DNA of 64,000 nucleotides from the NCBI GenBank assembly GCA_963719875.1, contig CAVRDJ010000001.1, positions 620,001-684,000 on the forward strand. The letters are read 5' to 3'. This document shows, one piece after another, positions 17,288 to 26,244 of this stretch. Position numbers and translations under genes: made by a program. Below the pieces are notes generated by a model, which did not search any database, was not told the origin of the DNA, and worked only from the letters and a program-made list of their open reading frames with translations. Numbering within the stretch: the stretch's first letter is position 1; each line of letters begins with the position of its first letter. This DNA comes from Palsa-360 sp963719875 (GTDB lineage: Bacteria; Acidobacteriota; Terriglobia; Acidiferrales; UBA7541).

Positions 17288-18841
17288 TCATCTTCCCTTG
17301 GGACCGGTTTCGGTCTTCAAAGGAACCAGGTTTGATTTCTCAGCCAAAGTAGTTTTAGCCGGCGGCTCTAATTTGACCAGGGCTGCGCGCTTCGTCCCAG
17401 GCAACAGCGCGAATGCCTGTGAAGAGTCCGGGCGGCGGTCGCGATATAGGAAGTAATTGATCCACGAGCTGGTTCCTTTCAAGCTGCGGTCAGGAGCCGG
17501 AATATAAGCGCTCAGGCGGTCAATCTCATTGGCAGCCTTTGCTCTCTCATATACGGACACCCATATGCACGGCTCTTTCACAACCTCACAGGTGCCATTG
17601 TTATTCGCTCCGCCGCAGGGACCGTTTCGCATTTTCTTTGGACATGTTTCCGGACAGACGTACTCCATGCAGCCCAACACGCAATTGCCGCACGATTGAC
17701 AGCCAAACAATGGAGATTTGATCGCAGCTTCGAAGCGCTCCAACTGATGAGCTAGAAAGGGCTTTCGGTCAACCCAGCCAAAGATTGCGGTAAGCAAGCG
17801 ACGAAGGCCACCCTCTCTGTTCACGGGGAACAGTTTGACCAGGGTGTCCAATACTCGGGGTACGAGGCCACGATTTGTGGAAGCAGGATTACTGGATTGG
17901 TAAAGATAAAAAGCCCGCTGCGGGGCGAAGCGCAACTCCTCGTCTAATTCTTCCCATCTGGGCTGTAGACTTTCCGCGCGCCGAATGATCCAGCGAATAT
18001 TGGCTGCGTTATGGGTTCCACCCAGATATACGCCCGCGTATCCGAGCCCCCGGAGAATCGCGACCATCCGGGCTGCCCGTTCGAGCCGAGCCTTCAACCC
18101 CTTGTCCGCGTCTTGAGACTCAGCCTTCACGATCGCCTGTAACTTGTGTGAGACCCAGCATCCGGGTAGATCACCGTTCGCCATTTTCTCCGCCACGCGG
18201 CTATTCAGAACGTACACATTTCCGAACATGGGGAAGGGGCCAATATTGTCGTCCACATAACGCTTGAGTTCGCGGAACTTCCTGGCATCATATCCAAGCT
18301 GCGTAATTGCATAGTTGGCGCCCGCCGCGATTTTTTTCTTCAGCTTGAGATATTGATACATGCAATCGGGCTCCGCATACTTGAAGGGCGATACAGCAAC
18401 GGCGATCCAGTACGGGTTGCCCGCTTGGCGCAGCTCATCCATCAGGTGCACGAGCTGCACGGAATCAAGATCAAAGACACCCGCCGCGGCATCCGGCCTC
18501 GGAAAATCTCCCGTCATGGCAAAAACATTTTCGATTTCAACAGAGTGGATATCTTCCAGCATTTTCCGAAGGCCATTGCGGTCGTGGTGAACGCAGGTGA
18601 CGTGGACGTTGGGGGTAAGTCCCCGGGCTCGTACCGCCGCACCGATGCGAACCGGATCCTGGCCCGGGACACCGCCAGCATTGTTCGTAATGCTTCCCCC
18701 GACCACCTCGGGAATTTGCGCCAACTGCGAGGCAACTTCGAGAAGCTGGGCCTCTGGGGAGCGGCGGGAGGCTGCGATTTCAACCAAATAGCAGAACTGG
18801 GCTTTCGTGAGAGCTTCGCGTATCGGATTCGGCGGTGACAA
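17288..18841 (-). CDS. Methylenetetrahydrofolate reductase fused to a MetV-like Cys-rich C-terminal domain
   Basis: A 517-aa protein. The start is a TTG at 18841 with AGGAG six nt upstream. Residues 1-300 form a MetF-type TIM barrel (EIAASRRSP, HVTCVHHDRNGL, FAMTGDFPRPD, ITQLGYDARKF). After a helical linker, residues about 380-425 hold a Cys-rich segment starting GCQSCGNCVLGC, then CPETCPKKMRNGPCGG and TCEVVKEPCIWV, matching MTHFR_C/MetV (PF12225-type). In acetogens MetV is a separate metal-binding partner of MetF. Fusions occur elsewhere. It interconverts 5-methyl- and 5,10-methylene-THF. Beside purU and near a LigM-like demethylase the oxidative direction is likely. Confidence 0.88.
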   Translation of the reverse strand: MSPPNPIREALTKAQFCYLVEIAASRRSPEAQLLEVASQLAQIPEVVGGSITNNAGGVPGQDPVRIGAAVRARGLTPNVHVTCVHHDRNGLRKMLEDIHSVEIENVFAMTGDFPRPDAAAGVFDLDSVQLVHLMDELRQAGNPYWIAVAVSPFKYAEPDCMYQYLKLKKKIAAGANYAITQLGYDARKFRELKRYVDDNIGPFPMFGNVYVLNSRVAEKMANGDLPGCWVSHKLQAIVKAESQDADKGLKARLERAARMVAILRGLGYAGVYLGGTHNAANIRWIIRRAESLQPRWEELDEELRFAPQRAFYLYQSSNPASTNRGLVPRVLDTLVKLFPVNREGGLRRLLTAIFGWVDRKPFLAHQLERFEAAIKSPLFGCQSCGNCVLGCMEYVCPETCPKKMRNGPCGGANNNGTCEVVKEPCIWVSVYERAKAANEIDRLSAYIPAPDRSLKGTSSWINYFLYRDRRPDSSQAFALLPGTKRAALVKLEPPAKTTLAEKSNLVPLKTETGPKGR

Positions 18842-18897
18842 ACTACGCTCCTAACTGAAGATCCGCTGGTTCAACAGGCTGCCGAAAAAGTAGTTCA

Positions 18898-18988
18898 TTT
18901 TGTCATTCTGAGCGAAGCGAAGAATCTCTCTTTCTTTTCATGGAGTAAAATCGAAGAGAGATTCTTCGCTTCGCTCAGAATGACAAAA
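18898..18988. repeat. Long perfect palindrome (35-bp arms, 21-nt loop)
   Basis: Bases 18898-18932 are the exact reverse complement of 18954-18988. The arm begins TTTTGTCATTCTGAGCGAAG and continues to ATCTCTCTT. The core resembles a dispersed palindrome I associate with Acidobacteria genomes. It lies 57 bp upstream of the metF-like TTG start, in the gap between this operon and the opposite-facing amidohydrolase. On RNA it would form a very stable hairpin. It may be a REP or MITE-like element with a possible effect on transcription. Confidence 0.9.
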
Positions 18989-19761
18989 AGGAGTGGGGGC
19001 CTTTTTCCGCAGCCTCTCAAGCCCGTTGGAAGGAAAGCGTCTGCCGAGCCATGGAGGCAGGCGAGATCCACGGTGAAGTGACTGGATAATCTGGTGACTC
19101 CCGGCCTGATTACCATGGCAATTCAGGCCCACGGTTATGTTTCGCTGAAACCTTAGTCAATGCCGTTCCTTTGTGAGCGGGGCATCGGGGCGGTAGCAGA
19201 AGTGATTCGACGCAAAAATATGACCCTCGATCATGTCGCCATCCAGGAAGACCCCGCACCGCAGGTTCGGGAAACTACGCCTGCCGTGAAAATAGACTGG
19301 GAAAGATGCAAAGTAAAATATATTGTTCCTTCACTATTCAGACTTATCGCATATAGGAGGATATTCCCAAACGAGCGCTGCCCAATTGAATCGCCACCCG
19401 CCTGCTTCTGGAAACCCCTCCCGCATTCAAACCATGGCGCCGGGAAGACAAAATTTGCGGCAACATCAACACTGCAGGCGCCGAACGGATAACGCACCGA
19501 TTACGATTGCAAAATCTGGAGCCCGGGGCCGAGGGTCGGAGCGGTGCTTGAGAAATCGATCACGCGGCAGCACGCGGCACTCGTCAAACGATCAACAATG
19601 AGCGAACAGCGCTTGCTGATCTCACTGCAGTTTGCCGGGGTGACAAATTCGTTGTGTCGAGTTCAAGAGGTAGGGTACGATCCGCAACCAATCAGTCCAA
19701 ATCGGAAATTCCGGATTATGCCAACTGGATTCGGCCTGCGCATATGGGAGGGCTTGGAAAG
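18989..19761. other. Intergenic region without a convincing gene
   Basis: This 770-bp stretch holds only short open frames. A plus-strand frame ends near 19157 with a readable tail (DNLVTPGLITMAIQAHGY), and another runs 19160-19492, but neither has a ribosome binding site or family signature that I recognise. They may be remains of a decayed gene. The right end should hold the promoter of the amidohydrolase gene. Confidence 0.4.
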
Positions 19762-20943
19762 ATGAAAAGAGTACTTACCTTTACTTTGCTGGTTTTTTTC
19801 GGGTACTTGGGGAACGTACAGAGTCTCGCCGCCCAGGATCTTGTGATCACAAATGCCCGGATTATCGTCGGTAACGGCAACGTGATCAATCAGGGTTCGA
19901 TCGTCATTCGGGGCGGGAAGCTCGCCACTGTTTCGGCCGCCAATGCCAACGTTCCCGGGATGCAGACCATCGATGCGCGCGGCATGACCGCAATGCCCGG
20001 GTTCATCGACGCCCACCGCCACATCAACGCTGGACCCGCCGAGAAAGAGCGCATGCAGGAACTTCTTGATGCGGGTTACACGACTGTGCTGTCGGGTGGC
20101 GGTCCTGCGGAGGGGAACATACAACTTCGGCAGGACATCGAAACTGGAGTAATCAAGGGACCACGCATCATCCCATCCGGAACTGTAAATCTCGGCAAAT
20201 CGACAACTGAACAGGCCCGTGCGGAAGTGCGGAGGCTCGCCGGGCTTGGAATCAAGTTTATCGGGGAGGAAGTGATCAGTCCCAAGCCGCCAACCGACAA
20301 AGAACTCGAAAATCTCAGGGCGATCAACGATGAAGCGAAGAAAGCAGGCGTCTGGGTGATGGTCCATGCAGTGAGCCCACAAGCGATGATGGCTGCCGTC
20401 GATGCCGGGACGCCCAAACTCGTCCATACACCTCATTTCGGCTGGCTGAGCTTCGAGGACGCCAAGAAGGTGGCCGCCGCTGGTGTGAAGCAGTTGTCCA
20501 CGATCGGCTTCGGAGTGCCAGTCTTTGGCGTGTTTGCCAATGACAACGTGCCTCGATTCCGGGACGGCAAGGCGTGGCCGGACGCAATCCTCCAAGGGGA
20601 CGGCCGTGGGCAGGAAGCCGGCTACAAGGTCGTGAATGCGCGCACATCGTGGGATGCCGGTGTCATCTACGGATACGGGACCGATACCAACTATCTGGCA
20701 GTGGCCGGGTTGGAGCATGAGCTGAAGTCCCTCAACTTGATGTTCTCGATGCAAGACATCATCAAGCTCATGGGACCGAACACGGCATCCTTCATCGAGA
20801 TGAGCGATCAACTCGGCACGCTGGAGACGGGAAAGCTGGCGGATCTGGTCATCCTTGACGGCAATCCGCTGGATGGCTATTGGAATTTCTTGAACGCCAA
20901 GGTGGTGATCAAGGGCGGCGCAATTATGGTTGATAAGCGTTAG
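19762..20943 (+). CDS. Exported metal-dependent amidohydrolase
   Basis: The product has 393 aa from the ATG at 19762, chosen because a signal peptide starts there (KRVLTFTLLVFFGYLG, cleavage after SLAAQ). The amidohydrolase superfamily layout is clear: an N-terminal beta-sandwich strand (DLVITNARIIVGNGNVINQG), the HxH metal motif GFIDAHRHIN, a central VMVHAVSP, and the closing GKLADLVILDGNPL. The site lacks a strict HxHxxG context, and later His (LVHTPHFGWL) probably complete the metal site. Substrate unknown. It stands alone on the plus strand between the metF/purU pair and the demethylase operon and could act on a periplasmic amide, ester or lactone. Confidence 0.85.
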   Translation: MKRVLTFTLLVFFGYLGNVQSLAAQDLVITNARIIVGNGNVINQGSIVIRGGKLATVSAANANVPGMQTIDARGMTAMPGFIDAHRHINAGPAEKERMQELLDAGYTTVLSGGGPAEGNIQLRQDIETGVIKGPRIIPSGTVNLGKSTTEQARAEVRRLAGLGIKFIGEEVISPKPPTDKELENLRAINDEAKKAGVWVMVHAVSPQAMMAAVDAGTPKLVHTPHFGWLSFEDAKKVAAAGVKQLSTIGFGVPVFGVFANDNVPRFRDGKAWPDAILQGDGRGQEAGYKVVNARTSWDAGVIYGYGTDTNYLAVAGLEHELKSLNLMFSMQDIIKLMGPNTASFIEMSDQLGTLETGKLADLVILDGNPLDGYWNFLNAKVVIKGGAIMVDKR

Positions 20944-21159
20944 CAGGCCGCTTAACGAATTGAAGTGCGCCTTTAGGAATTTCGCATACTCGAGCTACAA
21001 ATCAACAGGATGCCGGGCGGGTTGCGAGGTGGTCCGGCGATCAAATGATTGATCCGCTGTGGGAAGTTACAAGCGTGGAAACGCAGTGGGCCTCGGGAAT
21101 TACGAAGACCCGTCCCTGAAGAACATCGCAAGGGACGCAAAGTTGGGTGGGCGCGCGCC

Positions 21160-21498
21160 CTACGCCGGAATCTTGGGAACTACCAGGTGCAAGAGCTTCA
21201 GCAACGCGCCCGCCGACGGCTGGATGGTCGCGCTTTCCGAAGGGCCGAGATACACGCCCGCGCCGTTCGAGACTTCATAATGCTTGTCGTCGAGGAGGAT
21301 GCTTCCTTTTCCCTCCATGAGATAGAGGAGTTGGTGCTTGTCCGAAGCTACCGCTTTGAATTTCTCCCCGGATTTCAACCAGCGCAGCGCCGCCACCACA
21401 TTCCTGGCGCCGCACAGATCTCGGTTTAGCACCTCGGTGACTTCGCCTTCCGCCGTTCTATTTCGCGGCAGCTTGTTCGTGTCGATAAAAGTCAGCAT
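21160..21498 (-). CDS. Small single-domain cupin protein
   Basis: A 112-aa protein with a cupin-like beta-barrel pattern: KHQLLYLMEGKGSILLDDKHYEV followed by GAGVYLGPSESATIQ (about residues 55-90). The usual first motif G(X)5HXH is incomplete, since SDKHQLLYLMEG supplies only one His, so metal binding is uncertain. It is the third gene of a minus-strand operon, 27 bp after another cupin and downstream of the LigM-like demethylase. AAGGAG-type spacing is present before the ATG. Possible roles are ring modification or binding of an aromatic intermediate, or a regulatory sensor. Confidence 0.72.
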   Translation of the reverse strand: MLTFIDTNKLPRNRTAEGEVTEVLNRDLCGARNVVAALRWLKSGEKFKAVASDKHQLLYLMEGKGSILLDDKHYEVSNGAGVYLGPSESATIQPSAGALLKLLHLVVPKIPA

Positions 21499-21525
21499 GC
21501 AACTCTCCTTGATCTAACCGAGGCC

Positions 21526-21942
21526 CTACGTCTGAACCCAGACTCCGCCTTCCACGCGCTCCCAGCGCAGGTCGTCCTGCGTTCCATCCAGAATCGTGGT
21601 GACGAAACGGTTGGGCGCCTGAAACTCGAAATAGAAGAGCGGCGTTTTGGAAGCTCGCAGACGATGTTTGTCTTCCGCCGGGATGAAAATCATGTCGCCG
21701 GGGCCCACCTCGCGGATTCCCTCTTCCGATTCCACGGTACCTTGTCCTTCCATGATGAAATAAAAATGCTCGCAATTTTTGTGCAAGTGATAGGGCGACG
21801 AACCTCCCTTCACGTAGCGCATGATTCCCGCCAGCATGTCGTCAATCTGAGTTAGTTCCTTGTTGACGAAAAACGTGCGCTCACGTCCCGGCACCACAGA
21901 GACCAACTTTGGGAGTTTGTCCTCTTGAAAAATGTACGCCAT
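21526..21942 (-). CDS. Cupin domain protein with metal-binding motif
   Basis: A 138-aa cupin with both conserved motifs: SPYHLHKNCEHFYFIMEGQG (about residues 50-69) and the second motif GPGDMIFIPAEDKHRL. The two His and a Glu of motif 1 and the His of motif 2 could hold Fe, Mn or Ni. The preceding segment IDDMLAGIMRYVKGG suits a substrate pocket. It lies 26 bp after the LigM-like gene and 27 bp before the second cupin on the same strand, with GGAGG before its start. A dioxygenase, isomerase or lactonase acting on a demethylated phenol is possible, but stand-alone cupins have many roles. Confidence 0.8.
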   Translation of the reverse strand: MAYIFQEDKLPKLVSVVPGRERTFFVNKELTQIDDMLAGIMRYVKGGSSPYHLHKNCEHFYFIMEGQGTVESEEGIREVGPGDMIFIPAEDKHRLRASKTPLFYFEFQAPNRFVTTILDGTQDDLRWERVEGGVWVQT

Positions 21943-21968
21943 GCTTCCTCCTGACTGACTTAGCCGGC

Positions 21969-23342
21969 TCAGTGCGGCCGATATGCCATGCGGGCAACCT
22001 GGGCGTAAGGGACAGCTGCAACCGTCGCGCGAATGGATGCCTGCACGTGGCGCTCGACCGTTGGTTTCGACGATCCGCGCCCTTCCTCGCCCCAGACCAG
22101 CGTGACTTCGGTGCCCGCTTCACTGTGCTGGTTATCAACAACAGCCAGCGAGATCATCGCGCGTTCATTGTAGGTGTAGCCCGTATAGGTAGATACCCCA
22201 ACGATTTTCCCGTCTTTCAAGATTTTGTCGTATGGCAATGTAGAATAGTTGGCCAGCGGCAAATCGATATACTTGGCGATATCTCCCCCATCCCTGAATA
22301 AGGAACCAAAGACCCGGGCGATATCCTCGCCGTTCCAGACCAGCGTTACTTTCTTGCGCTTCTGGTTATTCACCTTTTCTTCCAGGGCCTGTCGTCCGAC
22401 GAAATCATGATCGAACTTGACGAATGACCCGTAGCCAAGGTCGTAAGGGGTCAGGTAATAGTCGGTGATATCTTCAGAGTAAAAGCTGCCTCCGAGTGAG
22501 GCCATGGCTTCATAGCTCTTTGTGCTCAACCACTGTCTGTATCCTTTCATCTCTTCCCCTACATAAATCGCCGGAAGAGGGGAGGGAATCCACCCCGATT
22601 CGAGGCAGGTGGTAGGGTAAGCTCGAGACCCTACCTGGCGAATCCCGTACTCTTGACCCGCTTCCACAATAGCGTTCCGGACTTCATCCCCGTGCTCCCA
22701 GGGGCCAAACAGTTCCCATCCCGGTTGTCCGACCATTCCATGACGCAAAGCGCGGACTTCCCGACCAGCGATCGTGACCACCTCCATGTGAAAGAAACGG
22801 ATATCCGGTGCGGATTTCCCCATGACCTTTTCCATGACCCGGAGAGCATGGGGGCCTTGAATTTGGTACCGGAAGGTCTTTCGCCGGCCTTGATTGACGG
22901 CGGACCTCTCATCCCTTTCCGCGGATGCCTTATACCCGCGAGTCTCCAAATTATATTGCACCCAATTGTGAGCGGGCGGGCGCCCGACGAGATTGAATCG
23001 ATTTTCATCCAGACAAAAGAGAATCGCATCGCCAATCACATAGCCATGATGGTTACAGGCAACAAATTGCTTGGCTTGATTGACTTTGAAGTTCTTAAAG
23101 CTATTGACGCCAAGATCGGAGAACAGTTTGAGAGCGTCAGGGCCCTCCACATAAAGGTCGGTCATGTGGTGGGATTGGTCGAAAAGAGCGCAGGTTTCCT
23201 TCCAGGCACGCTGTTCATCTCTCCAATTTGAAAACTCGGGCCGCACTACCGGAAAGGCATATGGTCCTATCTGCGAATTACGCAACAGTTTGACGGGACT
23301 CCCGACGGTTTGTAACATTTCTTCCAAGTTTCGGTAACTCAT
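21969..23342 (-). CDS. THF-dependent aryl O-demethylase, LigM/DesA-like (GcvT fold)
   Basis: The product has 457 aa from the ATG at 23342 (AGGAG upstream), near the 471 aa I recall for Sphingobium LigM. From memory it is strikingly close to LigM along its length: LLRNSQIGPYAFPVVRPEFS at the start, LESGWIPSPLPAIY in the middle, then GYGSFVKFDHDFVGR and near the end LVWGEE. The fold is the aminomethyltransferase (GcvT) fold with a folate pocket. LigM and DesA move the methyl group of vanillate, 3-O-methylgallate or syringate to THF. It heads an operon with two cupins and faces a LysR regulator. The exact methoxylated substrate is not determinable here. Confidence 0.85.
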   Translation of the reverse strand: MSYRNLEEMLQTVGSPVKLLRNSQIGPYAFPVVRPEFSNWRDEQRAWKETCALFDQSHHMTDLYVEGPDALKLFSDLGVNSFKNFKVNQAKQFVACNHHGYVIGDAILFCLDENRFNLVGRPPAHNWVQYNLETRGYKASAERDERSAVNQGRRKTFRYQIQGPHALRVMEKVMGKSAPDIRFFHMEVVTIAGREVRALRHGMVGQPGWELFGPWEHGDEVRNAIVEAGQEYGIRQVGSRAYPTTCLESGWIPSPLPAIYVGEEMKGYRQWLSTKSYEAMASLGGSFYSEDITDYYLTPYDLGYGSFVKFDHDFVGRQALEEKVNNQKRKKVTLVWNGEDIARVFGSLFRDGGDIAKYIDLPLANYSTLPYDKILKDGKIVGVSTYTGYTYNERAMISLAVVDNQHSEAGTEVTLVWGEEGRGSSKPTVERHVQASIRATVAAVPYAQVARMAYRPH

Positions 23343-23838
23343 CGCTGCTCCTGTTGACGCAACCTCATGTGGTCCCAAATCCTGGCGGGCTGTCCCGTTG
23401 ATTCCGCTGCCATGGCGGAAGTGACATGGATCTTCGTCGCGCTTGTCGAAAATGCTGTTGGGAATAATCCGCTAGTTGACTTCCTTTCACCGATGGCTCA
23501 GCCCTGCTGCCGGGCCCGAGTACCGTCTGGGTTGCCTGAGGCATCGCTACCTTACTTCCAAAGACGTCAACAATGCCAAACAACTTCCGGAAGGCCTCGC
23601 CAGGCGCCTTTTGGAAGTCACAAACCTCTCACGGAGTCGGGGCTATGACCTCAAAAACCGATCTCGCAGAACAAAGACAGCCGCTTGAAACTGCCCTGCA
23701 CCAATCAAATCATGTCCATTCCTGCAGAAGTTAAGGCTCAGCCTATATCGAGCTTCATATTCCGCAAAATACATACTTCCTACCTAAACCAGACTTTTGG
23801 GATATATTTACAGGAGAGCTTCAATAGAGGTCCCTCTT
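23343..23838. promoter_or_regulatory. Divergent control region between demethylase operon and LysR gene
   Basis: This 496-bp gap separates the start codons of the LigM-like gene (minus) and the LysR gene (plus), the usual position for LysR-type operators acting on both genes. The region just before the regulator is AT-rich (around 23760-23815, with TTTTGGGATATATTTAC). I could not pick a single convincing T-N11-A operator or -35/-10 pair. Short open frames here have no gene-like features. Confidence 0.45.
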
Positions 23839-24756
23839 ATGGAACTTCGGCACCTCCGCTATTTCCTGGCCGTCGCCGACACACTGAACTTTTGTCGGGC
23901 CGCCGAGCGGTTGCATTTGAGCCAGCCGCCACTTAGTCAACAAGTCCGACACCTGGAAGCCGAGCTGGGCGCGAAGCTTTTTGATCGGACCAAGCGCCAA
24001 ATTAAGCTCACCGTGGCTGGCGAGGTCTTCGCCATCAAGGCACGTGCAATCCTTGCTCAATGTGAAGAAGCCGCAAAGTTGGCGGCACGCGCGGAGAGAG
24101 GAGATTTCGGTCACTTACGGCTGGGGCTTTGGCAGCTTCCAGTCCCTCCGATTCAAACCAGGCTAATTATCGATTGCCTCAGAACCTTTGCGAAGCGAAG
24201 TCCGGATGTTCATTTGACCTTGCGATCGCTGTTACCAGCAGAGCAGATCAATGCTGTTAAAGATGGTGACCTCGACGTGAGCATCGTCAGATCACCCATT
24301 TCCTCGAAGAGCAGCAGGGTGACGATTGAAACCATTCTGCGAGAGCGGCTCGTGCTCGCCATGTCTGAGAACAACGCGCTGGCCCGCTTCAAAACAGTGC
24401 CGCTTCGAGAGCTTTCCAGCGAACGATACATTATGTACGGGCGCGATGCGAATGCGGAATTTCACCACTTTGTCGCCAAAGCGTGCCGCAAGGAAGGTTT
24501 TAATCTCAAGATCGCCTACTTTCAGGACGACCTTTATTCGGTTTGGGCGCTGATCGGTGCTGGTTTGGGCGTGGCCTTGGCGCCGGCCTCATTACAGGAG
24601 CTACGGTTACCCGGAATTGTGTTTCGTAAATGCGAGCCGGCACTTCCCGTCATGGAAATGGCGCTGGCGTACGTGCGCACTGACAAAGTGTCTGTTGTGT
24701 CTCAATTTCTTGAAATTGCCAGGAAAGTAGCCAGAGCGTATCCGAACGCCAGTTGA
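23839..24756 (+). CDS. LysR-type transcriptional regulator
   Basis: The product has 305 aa from the ATG at 23839 (AGAGG upstream), normal for the family. Residues 1-60 are the LysR helix-turn-helix: MELRHLRYFLAVADTLNF, then AAERLHLSQPPLSQQVRHLE and LGAKLFDR. The remainder is a periplasmic-binding-like effector domain. It is divergent from the LigM-like operon, so it probably senses a methoxylated aromatic or its demethylated product and activates that operon. The QPPLSQQ sequence resembles regulators of the aromatic-catabolic CatR/BenM kind, though that is a family-level impression. Confidence 0.9.
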   Translation: MELRHLRYFLAVADTLNFCRAAERLHLSQPPLSQQVRHLEAELGAKLFDRTKRQIKLTVAGEVFAIKARAILAQCEEAAKLAARAERGDFGHLRLGLWQLPVPPIQTRLIIDCLRTFAKRSPDVHLTLRSLLPAEQINAVKDGDLDVSIVRSPISSKSSRVTIETILRERLVLAMSENNALARFKTVPLRELSSERYIMYGRDANAEFHHFVAKACRKEGFNLKIAYFQDDLYSVWALIGAGLGVALAPASLQELRLPGIVFRKCEPALPVMEMALAYVRTDKVSVVSQFLEIARKVARAYPNAS

Positions 24757-24960
24757 AGATTGAGAGCCGATGCATCCGAGGAGGACCGAAATTTCTGTAT
24801 TCGCTATGCGCGAAGATTGTTGCACCGTTTCTGAGGAACTGCTTTTCTCACCGAAGATCAAATGAGTTCCGCCATCGGCGAGATTTGCGAATTGGGTGGT
24901 GGCGGGTCCTGGGTTGGCTTGAACGCAATGTGGACCGTATTGTCGAATGCTGGTGGCAGC

Positions 24961-25545
24961 TTAATCAGTGATCCCGTCTTCCTTCGCGGCTTCCCGAGCC
25001 CTTTTGTCATTCGGGTACCAATAGTGTAGATGGCAATTTTCGCAGGCTTTGTCGATACCGTCGATCGCGTGAAATAGAGCATCTTTATCTCTCGCGTCAA
25101 CTGCCTTCAGCCCCAGGGCGGCTGCGTCCTGAAGCCTCCTTGCCCGGCGGATGAAGCTCGGGCGGTCGGCGTCCAGCAACCTCTGGACTTCCTCTGGTTC
25201 GTTTTCAACCTGAGGATTCCTGGATCGATCCTCGGGACGCGCGGCCTTGCGGTCCTGCATGGTCATGAGATTCGGCGCTTCCATTAGGACGAAGAGGTGA
25301 TGCCGGACGCCCTCCCATTCCGCATTGGTCTTCGGCGCTTTTTCGGTGATCCCGTGCTCGTCCGAGATCTCCTGGACCGATTCGAATACGAAGTCTCCGC
25401 TAGGTTCTACCATGGAATCCATAATGTCCTTGATGGTGGCGGGCATCAAAAGAGCGGGTGCTTGCGGAGGCGGCGGCGCTTTGGTACTACACGCCGTTCC
25501 AATTACGAGCAAACTTGCGATCAGAACCCAATGGCAGATCCTCAT
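24961..25545 (-). CDS. Cytochrome c lipoprotein with one CxxCH haem motif
   Basis: A 194-aa protein. The N-terminus has a lipoprotein signal with the lipobox IGTAC (Cys near residue 19) followed by a Pro-rich linker. The body is helical (SMVEPSGDFVFESVQEISDE onward) and ends with CENCHLHYWYP, a single C-terminal c-type haem site. This resembles four-helix cytochrome c' type proteins, which have CxxCH near the C-terminus. AGGAAAG precedes the ATG. It is alone on the minus strand between the LysR gene and a gene-sparse region, and may shuttle electrons at the outer face of the inner membrane or bind a small gas. Confidence 0.8.
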   Translation of the reverse strand: MRICHWVLIASLLVIGTACSTKAPPPPQAPALLMPATIKDIMDSMVEPSGDFVFESVQEISDEHGITEKAPKTNAEWEGVRHHLFVLMEAPNLMTMQDRKAARPEDRSRNPQVENEPEEVQRLLDADRPSFIRRARRLQDAAALGLKAVDARDKDALFHAIDGIDKACENCHLHYWYPNDKRAREAAKEDGITD

Positions 25546-26244
25546 GACTTTCCTGCTCTCGCGTCGATCATTTCCGACCCAGGATGTTTATACACTCCCG
25601 CGATAGTACTCCACGCCAAAGACAGCATAAATCCTTTTGTGTAAAATTAGATTTTGAGTAGAAAAGGCGTATGTTCCTTTTCAGCGCTCCCCATAAAATG
25701 GATTCGCAATGAAATTTCGAGTCAACAGATGATTAAATAAGAGGGAGCAATTGGGGATCAGTCAAATTCCTCCCCCCTTCCATTTAACTGACGCGCGTCT
25801 GCCCCCAACGCTAAGAGCTGACAACAAGGTCTAATTTAATAGTCTAATTTAATGAAGTGACAGAAAGCTGGGGCCGAATGCGCTGATCCGGTCCCAGAGT
25901 TTGAGGGCACATCGTTCCTGCTTGAGGTTACCTTTCCTCACGTCATTGGAGGCTGGGGCGCCCAAACTTCAAAACCGTCCGCGACCTCCGGGCCAACCGT
26001 CCCTAGTGGTTCCTGTTTCGTGGTGAAGGAAATTACAGGAAAGTTACATTTGTTTGACACCGAGGTGAATCTCTCTTTGGTACAATTTTCAACGAGGAAT
26101 AGGTTGAGCCCGCTTCGAGGCTAGACGAAATTGAAGCGTGGTTTGATCCATTATCAGCGTTGCAACCGCACGGATATTCCTTCCAGCCCTCGTCCTCGCT
26201 ATTGCAGCTGAGAGGTTTCCAGTCCCCTTGAAAGGAGTGGAGAA
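25546..26244. other. Gene-free region with a tandem 13-bp repeat
   Basis: About 700 bp without a supported gene. The sequence GTCTAATTTAAT occurs at 25829-25840 and again at 25842-25853, a 13-bp period. The right end leads to a small lipoprotein gene and includes the ribosome binding site AAAGGAG at about 26230. Nothing else recognisable. Confidence 0.5.

Noticed and set aside
19160..19492. 110-aa plus-strand frame between the palindrome and the amidohydrolase
   Set aside because: No ribosome binding site, no domain features, irregular composition.
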